Of a stretch of 64,000 bases of DNA, positions 34,750-43,694 are shown piece by piece. The DNA comes from Lysinibacillus sp. FSL M8-0337 (lineage in GTDB: Bacteria; Bacillota; Bacilli; Bacillales_A; Planococcaceae): contig NZ_CP151996.1 in NCBI RefSeq assembly GCF_038593855.1, positions 434,001 to 498,000 on the forward strand, given 5' to 3'. The notes beneath the pieces are model-generated. The model did no database searches, was not told the origin of the DNA, and was given only the letters and a program-made list of their open reading frames with translations. How positions within the stretch are numbered: the stretch's first letter is position 1; each line of letters starts with the position of its first letter. A program made the position numbers and the translations under genes.

Positions 34750-36054
34750 ATGACACATTATGCAAAGGCAAAATTACAAGAAGAAAAAGTATTTAAAGAT
34801 CCTGTACATCGTTATGTACATGTACGAGATCAAGTTATTTGGGATTTAGTAGGAACAAGAGAATTTCAACGTTTGCGTAGAATTCGGCAACTAGGCACTA
34901 CGTTTTTAGTATTCCACGGAGCAGAGCATAGTCGCTTTAGTCATTCACTTGGTGTTTATGAAATAGTGCGTCGCATTATCGATGATGTTTTTGTAGGTCG
35001 CCCTGATTGGGATGAAGACGAGCGACTGCTAGTGCTTTGTGCAGCCCTATTACATGATTTAGGACATGGTCCATTTTCACATGCATTTGAAAATGTGTTT
35101 GAGTTAGATCATGAATTTTACACAAGACAAATTTTGCTTGGGGATACAGAAGTACATGCAGTGCTAAAAAAAGTAGCACCCGATTTTCCTGAAAAAGTAT
35201 CACAAGTAATTGAAAAAACATATCCGAACAAGCAAGTTATAAGCTTAATATCAAGTCAAATCGATGCGGATCGAATGGATTACTTACAACGTGACGCCTA
35301 TTTTACAGGTGTAAGCTATGGTCATTTTGATATGGAACGTATATTACGTGTCATGCGTCCACGTAAAAATCAAGTAGTAATTAAAGCAACAGGCATGCAT
35401 GCTGTAGAAGATTATATTATGAGTCGCTATCAAATGTACTTACAAATCTATTTCCATCCTGTATCGCGTAGTGCAGAAGTAATTTTGAATAATATTTTAA
35501 AGCGAGCAAAGCAATTAAGCAATGCAGGCTATAAGTTTAAGCATGAGCCCACACACTTTTTGGCATTTTTCCAAAATACTATTTCGTTGGAAGATTACCT
35601 TGCCCTAGATGAAAGTATTCTGTTTACATATTTTCAATTATGGATGCAAGAAGATGATGCGATATTAAGTGATTTAAGTCGCCGTTTTGTGAATCGTAAG
35701 CTATTCCAATACATTGATTTAGATCCAGGGGTAGAACTTGAAAAATATCAAAAGTTACAAGCATTATTTAAACAAGCAGACATCAACCCAGACTACTATC
35801 TTGTCCATGATACAACGGCAGATCTTCCTTACGATTTTTATCGACCAGGTGAGGAAGAAGTACGTGTCCCTATCTTTTTAGAAATGAAAAACGGAGAATT
35901 ACGTGAATTATCACGCGAATCAATTATCGTGGATTCCATTTCAGGACGCATGAAACGAGATCATAAAGTATATTTTCCACTCGATATATTAGAGGACTCT
36001 AGTACACAAGTATCAGTGAAACAACAAATTTTAAAGTTATTACAAATACAATGA
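34750..36054 (+). CDS. HD-domain phosphohydrolase (YwfO-like, dNTPase family)
   Basis: 434 residues. HD motif: HSRFSHSLGVYE, then LLHDLGHGPFSHAFE, and the distal Asp in SSQIDADRMDYLQRD. This is the dGTPase/SAMHD1-type arrangement that hydrolyses (d)NTPs or related nucleotides. GGAGG precedes the ATG. In B. subtilis ywfO sits near rsfA as here. Substrate is not deducible. Confidence 0.88.
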   Translation: MTHYAKAKLQEEKVFKDPVHRYVHVRDQVIWDLVGTREFQRLRRIRQLGTTFLVFHGAEHSRFSHSLGVYEIVRRIIDDVFVGRPDWDEDERLLVLCAALLHDLGHGPFSHAFENVFELDHEFYTRQILLGDTEVHAVLKKVAPDFPEKVSQVIEKTYPNKQVISLISSQIDADRMDYLQRDAYFTGVSYGHFDMERILRVMRPRKNQVVIKATGMHAVEDYIMSRYQMYLQIYFHPVSRSAEVILNNILKRAKQLSNAGYKFKHEPTHFLAFFQNTISLEDYLALDESILFTYFQLWMQEDDAILSDLSRRFVNRKLFQYIDLDPGVELEKYQKLQALFKQADINPDYYLVHDTTADLPYDFYRPGEEEVRVPIFLEMKNGELRELSRESIIVDSISGRMKRDHKVYFPLDILEDSSTQVSVKQQILKLLQIQ

Positions 36055-36120
36055 ACACATCAAGTGTAAATCTATCTAATGCAGATATATATAAACTGCT
36101 TATTTTATAAATATAATACA

Positions 36121-36166
36121 AAAGCACTAAACTCACTAGAAAACAGTGACGGTTTAGTGCTTTTTC
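36121..36166 (+). terminator. Rho-independent terminator
   Basis: AAAGCACTAAACTCACT ... AGTGACGGTTTAGTGCTTTTT. Confidence 0.85.
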
Positions 36167-36234
36167 TTATGCATAATTACATATCCGATTATAAAAAGTG
36201 TCATTAATATAGGAATTGTTAATGAAAAAAATGG

Positions 36235-36521
36235 GAATGTTTAGAATTTGTTTAGAATCATTTTTTATAATGAATGAAAACTTAAAAGGGGGTGAGGCCA
36301 TTCTATACAGCAGAAGGCGTCACACACCAGTTTTCGATACAAAAACGGTATGTGTACCGAGTGTATGAAGGGTTCTAATGTATCAATGAGACGACACGTT
36401 ATTAGAGGGGAAGAGGGGCAAACCGAATGTTTGTAGCAAAGTTTTCGCATAGTGTGAAAGCTTATAATGTCGTCCGCAAACACTTTAAGGGATCTCTCTG
36501 AACTTAAAAAGGGAGAGAAAC
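36235..36521 (+). promoter_or_regulatory. Long leader of the surface-protein gene, with two short frames
   Basis: A TATAAT at 36266-36271 is preceded by a tandem GTTTAGAAT repeat (36239-36258). About 245 bases separate it from the ATG at 36522. A GTG-start frame (36292-36378, 28 codons) and an ATG-start frame (36427-36501, 24 codons, GAGGGG eight bases upstream) lie in the leader. GGTATGTGTACC and other small hairpins are present. GGGGCAAACC resembles part of a c-di-GMP-I aptamer, but the rest does not fit. Confidence 0.4.
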
Positions 36522-39500
36522 ATGAAAAAATTAAATTTAGCAATCATTACATTATTGCTAGTGTTCCAAACGGTACTGTCGCCGATTTCCGTATTTGCGG
36601 AAGATACGGAGCCTGCTGTACCTCCAGCAGTTGAAGCCGGAAATGATGAAACTACTTCTAATTCGCCGGAAACAGGCAATCCAGATGCAACGGTGCCGAC
36701 ACCTGGGGAAACAGACAATCCAGATGCAACAGTGCCGACACCTGGGGAAACAGGTAATCCAGATGCAACAGTGCCAACACCTGGGGAAGTTGATGGGACT
36801 GATGCTAATACGGGGGGCACGGACAATTCAACTGTGACACCACCGGATGAGTCTGACAAAGTTGACGGAGCTGAAGGTGAAGAAAAGCCAAGTGAAGAGG
36901 CGACTGACGCAACGACACCGGAAATAGCACCTATGAACATAGCACCATTCGCGTTAACTGCTGGTGATATGCAAGGTAATGTAAGTGGTGTATCTGCGGG
37001 TATTCGACTAACTGGTCCAACAGGCGAGGTAATCGAGAACTCATCACAAATTCCAGCAGACGCTGCACCCAAAAAAGGTGACACAGTTTATTTAAACTAT
37101 GTGTTTGAAGTGAAACCTACGCAAGGCTATGGTGTAGGTTCAACATTTACGTTTGATTTACCACAATATATGATTGAGCAAGTAGGTAACTCATTTTCAG
37201 GTTCGAAAACTACAGAATATGCTACTTATTCGTATAGCTATTCTGCTGGTAAAATACTCGTAACATTAGAGAGTGAGATTGAAGATGGCGTCGATGGAGA
37301 GATTGAATTTGATTTTATGGCCAAGTTTGGCAATTTCCAAGACGAGTCTAAACTTGAGCAAGAATTAGTAATGCCTGTGTTAGGCAAAGCGGATATTACG
37401 TTACCGTTCATATTTCAGCCTACTGGTAGTGGCGAACCAATCACTAAATCATCTGGTGCAATTACACGTGAAGCGGATGGCGCTGAAATTGATTGGACAG
37501 TCTGGGTCAACACAGAAGGTAAACCAATTGTTTCAGGTGCTACAGTAGACGATACGCCAGATGCCAATCATGCATTTATAGCAGGTAGTTTAGTAGTTGA
37601 GAAATATCCAATCGGTTTAAATGGTATTAACAAAAGTAATCCAGGAACGCCAGTAAGTTATAACAGTGGTTCAACAGCATTCCCTGTCAATTTGGATGCG
37701 GGAGGTTTTGCATACAAACTAACGTATAAAACGAAAGTTACAGCAGATCCAACAAGCTCCAATATGCAGTACAAGAACACTGCAGAATTCACGAATAATG
37801 GCGTTACTAAGGCAAGTCCAGGACAAGTAAATATCCCGTATGGACCAGCTTTACTAAAAACTATCACGTCGAATAATAAATACGAAGCATCTTGGGAAAT
37901 TAAGTACAACTGGTTAGGAGAAGATCTTAGCAAAAAATCTTCCCAATCATTAACTGATACCATTCCAGCAAACAATAATGGGGCAAAGCACAATATACAA
38001 TATGATGCTAATTTCCAAGTGTATCGTGTAACGTTAAATGATGATGGTCAAACAGCAGCGTCAGAAACACTGTTAACGAAAGATACAGATTATGCATTAA
38101 GTGATGATACTGCGCAAGGATTTACTATTGATTTTTCTAAAGATGTTGCTGCTAATCCGCGTGCAGCTTATTTGATTAAGTATAATACAGAGTTTGATCA
38201 AGAATTTGTCACAGATGCAAATGCAGGAAGTATCACCAATACTGTAAAGCGTTTAGATGATGATAGTTCAAAATCAGATACTGTAAGCATTGTATCGAAT
38301 ATCTTTAGCAAAGAGCGTGGCGCAATTGACTATGTCAACAAAACAATTACATGGAAACTAACAATTAACGCTGAAAAACCATTAACAAACTTTGTCATTG
38401 CAGATACTATTTCAACGAAAAATGCGAGCGGTAAAACGTTAAAGCATAAGTTAACATCGTGGGATGGTTCGAGTAAAATATTCCATGTTACAAATAGTAG
38501 TGCACCAACAATTAATAATGGGGGAGAAATCGGAGACGAAGCATTTACAATGACATTCGCATCGATCCCTTCAGGAACTGTAACAATTGAATACAAAACA
38601 AAGTTTGATATTGAATCAAACGGTGGCGTGGCACAAAGCTATGACAATGTAGCAGATGCTACGTGGGATGGTCAAACAAGTACAAATAATAAAGCACAAA
38701 AAAATGCTAGCTATAAACCATCCGCAACATCGCCTACAGGTAAAAATGGTTATAAAGACAATGCAATTGTCGATAATAGCAAACAAGAATTTTCTTGGAA
38801 AATTGGTATTAACATCAATAAGCAAAACATCGAAGGTGCCGTACTAATAGATACATTAGGTACAGGACACCATATTATTGTGCCAGATGGTCAAAGTTTA
38901 AAAGATGCTATTACTGTAAATCTTTTAAAATTAGGTGTGAACGATGAAAGAGGCACAAAAGATGCGCCACTAGATCCTACTAAATGGGATGTGAAATCTG
39001 TTACACAAGATGCCCAAGGCAATGTAACAAGTTATGAACTGACATTTACAGGGTTAACGGCTGCAGAAAATAATGAAGCGTACTTGATAGAGTACAAATC
39101 AAAAGATTCAGATGATGTTTACGGAAATGGAAGTACAGATGCTCGAAAATATACGAATAGTGCCGTTTTAGACACTCCAGATAATGGTAAATATTCGTAT
39201 GATGCAATCGCAACGATTACAGATAAAGCGAACAAGTTAATTACTAAGACAGCTATTCCACAACCAACATCAGATACGATTGAATGGACAGTAACGATTA
39301 ACGAATCCAACTCAAAGCTAGGTAATATTACGTTAACGGATACGCCTTCAGCTAACCAAAAGCTATTAACAAACACATTTACAAAGCAAGAAATTAAGTT
39401 AAATGCCACAGGAAAATCACAAAACGTTGGTACAGCAATTACGATTAGTCCTAGCGATATTCAAGTACAGCCAGATGGTACCTTTACATTAGATTTAGGA

Positions 39501-41954
39501 AATGTCGATGGTAAGGGCTATATTATTAAATACAAAACGTACTTTATGGGTGACCCGAATGAGGGTGAAAATGTATCTAATAATGCATCCATTAACTATG
39601 CAGGTGCTACTTCCGCAGGTACATCCGCTACAGGTGGAGATAAGAAGTTATTTAAGTACAGTACATCTGATACAAATGCTTCAGCTAAAAAGGGTACGTT
39701 TAAAATTAAGAAACAAGGTGTAAATCCGAATACAGGTGCAACAACAACACTTGATGGCGTAGAATTTAAGTTATTAAACCGTGATGGATCCATTACCTTA
39801 GCAGAAGGGTCGACAGTTGATGGTGAACTGACATTCGAAAATTTACGCTACGGTATTTATAAACTAGAAGAAACAAAACCTGCAGGCTATAAAGCAGTTT
39901 CAACAGTTGAAGTAAGGTTTAATGATAGCAACAACTTCGAGGTTACAAAGAAACCTTATACAATTGTTAACGTTGAAAATATTGCACCACCAGCAAATGC
40001 GTGTAAAGAATTTGAATTAACAATTAAAGATCTAGATGGTTCTGCTATAGCTGATCAAAATGTAACATTGAAAGATGCGAACGGTACAGTGAAATACACG
40101 GGTGCAACTACTAATGGTGTTGTAAAAGTGCCGAACACTGTATTAGCAGGACAATACGATGTTTATGATGCAAATGATACAAAAATTGGAAATGTAACTG
40201 TGAAATATACAGATGGCTGTAAAGATGAAATTGCGCCAATACCAGCTTGTCCAGCATTTACAATTACATTAAATGAGAAAAAAGCTGGAGTTGATGTACC
40301 TCGTGCAGGAGTAACTGTCACGTTGAAAGATTCAACGGGTAGCGAAATTGTAACTGTAACAACTGATAAAGATGGTAAGTTTACAGTTCCGTCAATTCAA
40401 GATGCAAATGGTGTTAAAGCAGGAGAATACTATTTATATGAGGGCAATCAATTTTTAAGTAAAGTTAATATCTCATACAAAGGGAATTGTGAAACTGCGA
40501 TTACACAAGCACCAAAATGTGAAACGTTTAAACTAACTGTTAAGGATGTTGATGGCAACTTAGTTGCAGACGGTACTTCTGTAACAGTGAAAGATACAGA
40601 TGATAAAATTGTTGCGACAAAACCGACAACGAATGGTGTGCTGGAATTAACAAATCTGCAACCAGGTATTTATAAAGTTGAAGTCAATGGCAAAGAAAAT
40701 GGTAGCTTCCAATCGAATGTTGACTGTGAAGCAACAGTGCAACCAGCACCTTCTTGTCCAATCTTTACATTAACGGTGAAAGATGAAAATGGTAATGTTC
40801 GCCCGAATGTAAGTAATATTATGATTAAAGATAAAAATGGCGCAACAATTGCTTCAAACAAAACAACAGATGCATTAGGTCAAGTGACGATGCCATCTCA
40901 AGATATTCCTTCTGGGGACTATAGCGTGTATCAAGGCGACCTATTTATTGGTCAAATTACAGTTCAATATTCCGTTAATTGTCATGCAGAAATTGTAGCA
41001 GCACCTACATGTCCTTCGTTTACATTGACTGTACAAACTGCATTTGGTACGCCTCTTGCAAATGCGACAGTCACTGTGAAAGATGTGAAAGGAAATACGA
41101 TTAAAGATGCGAATGGTAACGACAAGTTAACAACGACTGTTGCTGGAACAATTGTTTTACCAGATAAAGCAATTCAACAAGGAACGTATAATGTATACGA
41201 AGGAAGTCGTTTAATTGGCTCATTCGTTGTAAAAGATACATGTTCTGCACTTGTAAAACCGTCATTACCAGGTGATAACGGTGGAGGCGGTGGCGGTGGT
41301 TCAACACCACCAGAACCAGGTAAACCGGTGGAACCAAATAAACCAACACCAGAACCAGGAAAACCGGTAGATCCGAACAAGCCAACACCAGAACCAGGCA
41401 AGCCGGTGGATCCGAACAAGCCAACACCAGAACCAGGCAAGCCGGTGGATCCGAACAAGCCGACACCAGAACCAGGCAAGCCGGTGGATCCGAACAAGCC
41501 AACACCAGAACCAGAACAACCGGTGAATCCTGAAAATCCATCAACAAATACAGAAGAGCCAAGTAATCCAACGAATCCATCAACAGATTCAAAAGATCCA
41601 ACAGCTCCTGGAAAAACAGAAACGTCTAAACCATCTGTACAAGATGTGATTGATCAAGGGAAAAACTTGCCGTCAATCAATCCTTCTACTGCAAATAAAG
41701 ATACGCTAGATGCGTATAAAGATTTCATCAACAACTATAATCAATTATCAAAAGCAGAGCAGGAAGAAATTGCAAAATCACTTGATATTGATAAAATCAA
41801 AGCAGATGCAAAACGTTTAGAAACACAATTACAGGCACAAGGTAAGTTGCCTCAAACAGATGGAGCCAACCAAACAGCTCTTACACTAACGGGTGTAGCG
41901 CTTGTTTTAGGCGCATTGTTCTTCTTGCGTCGTCGTAAGGCAGAAATGAAATAA
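36522..41954 (+). CDS. Sortase-anchored multidomain surface protein (adhesin-like), 1810 aa
   Basis: Signal peptide with cleavage after VFA (residue ~27). A Thr/Pro/Asp-rich spacer contains three 13-residue repeats (NPDATVPTPGE type, ~51-90). Residues ~150-1050 hold successive Cna-like adhesion domains, each opening with an IxWxVxxN pattern (DWTVWVN, SWEIKYN, TWKLTIN, SWKIGIN, EWTVTIN). A SpaA/Cna-B domain (~1057-1150, KIKKQ ... YGIYKLEETKPAGY) can form an isopeptide bond. Five ~80-residue repeats (1161-1574) are each bracketed by a cysteine pair. Then a Gly-rich hinge, six PEPGKPVDPNKPT-type wall-spanning repeats, a helical segment, LPQTD (1776-1780), a membrane helix and RRRK. A class A sortase gene is convergent next to it. 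Ligand unknown. Confidence 0.9.
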   Translation: MKKLNLAIITLLLVFQTVLSPISVFAEDTEPAVPPAVEAGNDETTSNSPETGNPDATVPTPGETDNPDATVPTPGETGNPDATVPTPGEVDGTDANTGGTDNSTVTPPDESDKVDGAEGEEKPSEEATDATTPEIAPMNIAPFALTAGDMQGNVSGVSAGIRLTGPTGEVIENSSQIPADAAPKKGDTVYLNYVFEVKPTQGYGVGSTFTFDLPQYMIEQVGNSFSGSKTTEYATYSYSYSAGKILVTLESEIEDGVDGEIEFDFMAKFGNFQDESKLEQELVMPVLGKADITLPFIFQPTGSGEPITKSSGAITREADGAEIDWTVWVNTEGKPIVSGATVDDTPDANHAFIAGSLVVEKYPIGLNGINKSNPGTPVSYNSGSTAFPVNLDAGGFAYKLTYKTKVTADPTSSNMQYKNTAEFTNNGVTKASPGQVNIPYGPALLKTITSNNKYEASWEIKYNWLGEDLSKKSSQSLTDTIPANNNGAKHNIQYDANFQVYRVTLNDDGQTAASETLLTKDTDYALSDDTAQGFTIDFSKDVAANPRAAYLIKYNTEFDQEFVTDANAGSITNTVKRLDDDSSKSDTVSIVSNIFSKERGAIDYVNKTITWKLTINAEKPLTNFVIADTISTKNASGKTLKHKLTSWDGSSKIFHVTNSSAPTINNGGEIGDEAFTMTFASIPSGTVTIEYKTKFDIESNGGVAQSYDNVADATWDGQTSTNNKAQKNASYKPSATSPTGKNGYKDNAIVDNSKQEFSWKIGININKQNIEGAVLIDTLGTGHHIIVPDGQSLKDAITVNLLKLGVNDERGTKDAPLDPTKWDVKSVTQDAQGNVTSYELTFTGLTAAENNEAYLIEYKSKDSDDVYGNGSTDARKYTNSAVLDTPDNGKYSYDAIATITDKANKLITKTAIPQPTSDTIEWTVTINESNSKLGNITLTDTPSANQKLLTNTFTKQEIKLNATGKSQNVGTAITISPSDIQVQPDGTFTLDLGNVDGKGYIIKYKTYFMGDPNEGENVSNNASINYAGATSAGTSATGGDKKLFKYSTSDTNASAKKGTFKIKKQGVNPNTGATTTLDGVEFKLLNRDGSITLAEGSTVDGELTFENLRYGIYKLEETKPAGYKAVSTVEVRFNDSNNFEVTKKPYTIVNVENIAPPANACKEFELTIKDLDGSAIADQNVTLKDANGTVKYTGATTNGVVKVPNTVLAGQYDVYDANDTKIGNVTVKYTDGCKDEIAPIPACPAFTITLNEKKAGVDVPRAGVTVTLKDSTGSEIVTVTTDKDGKFTVPSIQDANGVKAGEYYLYEGNQFLSKVNISYKGNCETAITQAPKCETFKLTVKDVDGNLVADGTSVTVKDTDDKIVATKPTTNGVLELTNLQPGIYKVEVNGKENGSFQSNVDCEATVQPAPSCPIFTLTVKDENGNVRPNVSNIMIKDKNGATIASNKTTDALGQVTMPSQDIPSGDYSVYQGDLFIGQITVQYSVNCHAEIVAAPTCPSFTLTVQTAFGTPLANATVTVKDVKGNTIKDANGNDKLTTTVAGTIVLPDKAIQQGTYNVYEGSRLIGSFVVKDTCSALVKPSLPGDNGGGGGGGSTPPEPGKPVEPNKPTPEPGKPVDPNKPTPEPGKPVDPNKPTPEPGKPVDPNKPTPEPGKPVDPNKPTPEPEQPVNPENPSTNTEEPSNPTNPSTDSKDPTAPGKTETSKPSVQDVIDQGKNLPSINPSTANKDTLDAYKDFINNYNQLSKAEQEEIAKSLDIDKIKADAKRLETQLQAQGKLPQTDGANQTALTLTGVALVLGALFFLRRRKAEMK
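36673..36789 (+). repeat. Three tandem 39-bp repeats in the surface-protein gene
   Basis: Units at 36673, 36712 and 36751, each encoding 13 residues (TGNPDATVPTPGE). Near-identical DNA, so prone to copy-number change. Confidence 0.9.
40002..41243 (+). repeat. Region of five cysteine-bracketed protein repeats
   Basis: Cys pairs at residues 1161/1233, 1243/1323, 1333/1402, 1412/1487 and 1497/1574. Each repeat starts C-x2-F-x-(L/I)-T and the gap between consecutive repeats is always ten residues. DNA is diverged, so an old duplication series. Confidence 0.88.
41310..41543 (+). repeat. Six tandem 39-bp repeats (wall-spanning region)
   Basis: Units at 41310, 41349, 41388, 41427 and 41466, with a divergent sixth at 41505; each encodes 13 residues (PEPGKPVDPNKPT). 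Confidence 0.92.
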
Positions 41955-41964
41955 TGTATAAAAT

Positions 41965-41999
41965 AACCCCCCATGACCATTCAGTCTTGGGGGGTTTCC
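41965..41999. terminator. Bidirectional terminator
   Basis: AACCCCCCA ... TGGGGGGTT between the convergent surface-protein and sortase genes. Confidence 0.75.
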
Positions 42000-42003
42000 T
42001 ATA

Positions 42004-42672
42004 CTAAAAAGCTTCTGATAGCTTGGCAGGTGCATCGTTTAAAGGATATTGCTCCACGAAATCTGCATGGATAGCCAGGCGTTTTGTGCCATTATCTGCA
42101 CATGTAATAAGGGTTAAAATAGTTTGATTTGGGATATCGTCAATGACATAGACATCTGTTGCTGCAATCACTTTTTTAGTTGTTAATTTGTACTCATAAA
42201 TAGTTGTTAAATCCGTTACGTAAATCGCATCACCAATATTTGCATTATACAATGGACTAAATAATATATCTTTATTTTCAAAATAATGACCTGCTAAGGC
42301 GTAATTACCTTGCCCCAACGTTTGGTTTGCCTTCATCGTGCCTGCGCCAACAGCAAGGGAGGCATTCCCGACGCCTTTAATTATAGGAAGAGATAGCTCT
42401 ACAGTCGGTATGGCAATACTGCCGATGACCGGTAAGTTATCCAGCTGTGTCTGTGCTTTTAAAACTTCAGCTATAGACAGGGATTGAACATCTTCAAATG
42501 CAAAATCTGCTGTCGCTTGATTGTTCTTTTCGATATCTTCAGCACTGTAATCGGTCGTATTTAATTGTTGACTTAAGTGCGCAATAACTGCATTTTGAAT
42601 AGGATTAATAAAAATAAGTAGTAGACCGATTATCAATAAACAAATAAGTACTGCTATTTTAAACTTGTTCAT
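42004..42672 (-). CDS. Class A sortase
   Basis: 222 residues. N-terminal membrane anchor (7-27), then the sortase barrel with His129 (GNYALAGHYF), Cys191 (TLITC) and Arg198 (TKRLAIHADF). The TLITC box and the His-motif context are class A. It cleaves LPxT-type signals between T and the next residue and links proteins to peptidoglycan. It is the likely transpeptidase for the adjacent 1810-residue protein and possibly the housekeeping enzyme. AAGGAGGTGAC ribosome site upstream. Confidence 0.92.
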   Translation of the reverse strand: MNKFKIAVLICLLIIGLLLIFINPIQNAVIAHLSQQLNTTDYSAEDIEKNNQATADFAFEDVQSLSIAEVLKAQTQLDNLPVIGSIAIPTVELSLPIIKGVGNASLAVGAGTMKANQTLGQGNYALAGHYFENKDILFSPLYNANIGDAIYVTDLTTIYEYKLTTKKVIAATDVYVIDDIPNQTILTLITCADNGTKRLAIHADFVEQYPLNDAPAKLSEAF

Positions 42673-42733
42673 ATGGTAAGGTCACCTCCTTATATGTGAA
42701 AGAATCGCGGGTAGCAACGTGATTGATTTGGTT

Positions 42734-42767
42734 AAAAAAATGGGTAGAGCGGACTGTTGCTCTACCC
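42734..42767 (-). terminator. Terminator of the tautomerase gene
   Basis: On the minus strand GGGTAGAGC-(8)-GCTCTACCC followed by ATTTTTTT. Confidence 0.8.
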
Positions 42768-42776
42768 GAATTATAG

Positions 42777-42962
42777 TTATTTATCGCTGAAGCGGACGCC
42801 TGCCACACCATAATGGTTTTTGGACATTTCCTCAATGAAAACTGTTACGTTTTCAACGGGTGCGTTTACTGTACGTGAAACGGCTTCTGTTACTTCTTTT
42901 ACTAGTGCGCGTTTTTGCTCCTCGGTACGGCCTTCAATCATTTTTACTGTTACATATGGCAT
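42777..42962 (-). CDS. 4-oxalocrotonate tautomerase family protein (YwhB-like)
   Basis: 61 residues, the normal small-tautomerase length. The second residue is Pro, which becomes the catalytic N-terminal proline after Met removal, followed by YVTVKMIEGRTEEQKRALV. GGAGGCAC ribosome site. In B. subtilis ywhB lies in the ywh cluster with ywhD and pbpG, as here. Physiological substrate unknown. Confidence 0.92.
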   Translation of the reverse strand: MPYVTVKMIEGRTEEQKRALVKEVTEAVSRTVNAPVENVTVFIEEMSKNHYGVAGVRFSDK

Positions 42963-43087
42963 AATAGTGCCTCCTTTTAGAATTATGTTGTATAGTTAGT
43001 TTATAAGAAATTATAAACTTCTTACTTATGCACAAAAGCGCAAGAATATGCTTTACTTTATAATAGCAGAATGGAGGGAATTAAAGT

Positions 43088-43603
43088 ATGGCAAATGAAG
43101 AGAAACCAAAACAAAAAATGGGCTTTACCATTATAAAAAATGACCCGACAGACGGCCATAAAGGATTCGGTATTGGTTCGCTTTCACTTGAAAACGTGTC
43201 ACCAGTCATTATTGATATAGAGGAAGGTAAAGCTTCAGTTGAAATTGGGGCGATGCATGCACGTAGCGATGTAGAACGGGGCATTAAATTTACGACAGAT
43301 CGTGCTGATTCAGAAGGTGGGAAGCCTTACTGGTTGGTTTGGGTAACGATTGACCATAAAGCGGATGGACCTTACTATGCTGGTGTAACAGCTTGTGAAA
43401 TGGTAGTAAATCGTGAAAAACGCCGTGGATATAAAATTTTGGCAGATCACGTTAATAAAATGGATAAGTCGATGAAACGACAAATTATTGTAGACCATAT
43501 GGATGAAGCGTCTAAAAAAGTATTAGCTTCTTTCCTAGAGGAGCTGAATCCAGAGCTGTGGATGCGCAGTGAGGAGCAATTACGTCAAGACTTATTTGTA
43601 TAA
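43088..43603 (+). CDS. ywhD: YwhD family protein
   Basis: 171 residues matching the Bacillales YwhD family (GFTIIKNDPTDGHKGFGIGSLSL at the N-terminus, DHMDEASKKVLASFLEELNPELW near the C-terminus). GGAGGGAA precedes the ATG. Cytosolic, function unknown. Divergent from the tautomerase gene. Confidence 0.88.
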   Translation: MANEEKPKQKMGFTIIKNDPTDGHKGFGIGSLSLENVSPVIIDIEEGKASVEIGAMHARSDVERGIKFTTDRADSEGGKPYWLVWVTIDHKADGPYYAGVTACEMVVNREKRRGYKILADHVNKMDKSMKRQIIVDHMDEASKKVLASFLEELNPELWMRSEEQLRQDLFV

Positions 43604-43659
43604 TAGAACTACAATGATTGAACAATCTGTGACATTTTGCAATCGCTTTCGATATAAGG

Positions 43660-43688
43660 TTGAAAGTAGATATGAAAAAAAGTACACT
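43660..43688 (+). promoter_or_regulatory. Predicted promoter of an untranslated transcript
   Basis: TTGAAA (43660-43665), 17-base spacer, TACACT (43683-43688). The -10 is only a 4/6 match. It precedes three consecutive hairpins. Confidence 0.4.
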
Positions 43689-43694
43689 TGATTC

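Noticed and set aside
36400-36480. Resemblance of GGGGCAAACC in the surface-protein leader to the c-di-GMP-I riboswitch
   Set aside because: The second conserved strand and the tetraloop-receptor elements are missing; only about ten bases match.
36265-37084. Minus-strand frames of 92 and 199 codons opposite the surface-protein leader and N-terminal repeats
   Set aside because: No ribosome sites, composition reflects the complement of the Thr/Pro repeats.
41310-41543. CRISPR-like regular repeats
   Set aside because: The 39-bp units are contiguous coding repeats without spacers; no cas genes in the window.
41101-41601. Several long minus-strand frames opposite the surface-protein repeats (Gly/Ser/Pro- and Leu/Trp-rich)
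   Set aside because: They are mirror frames of the 39-bp tandem repeats, have no ribosome sites and encode only periodic low-complexity sequence.
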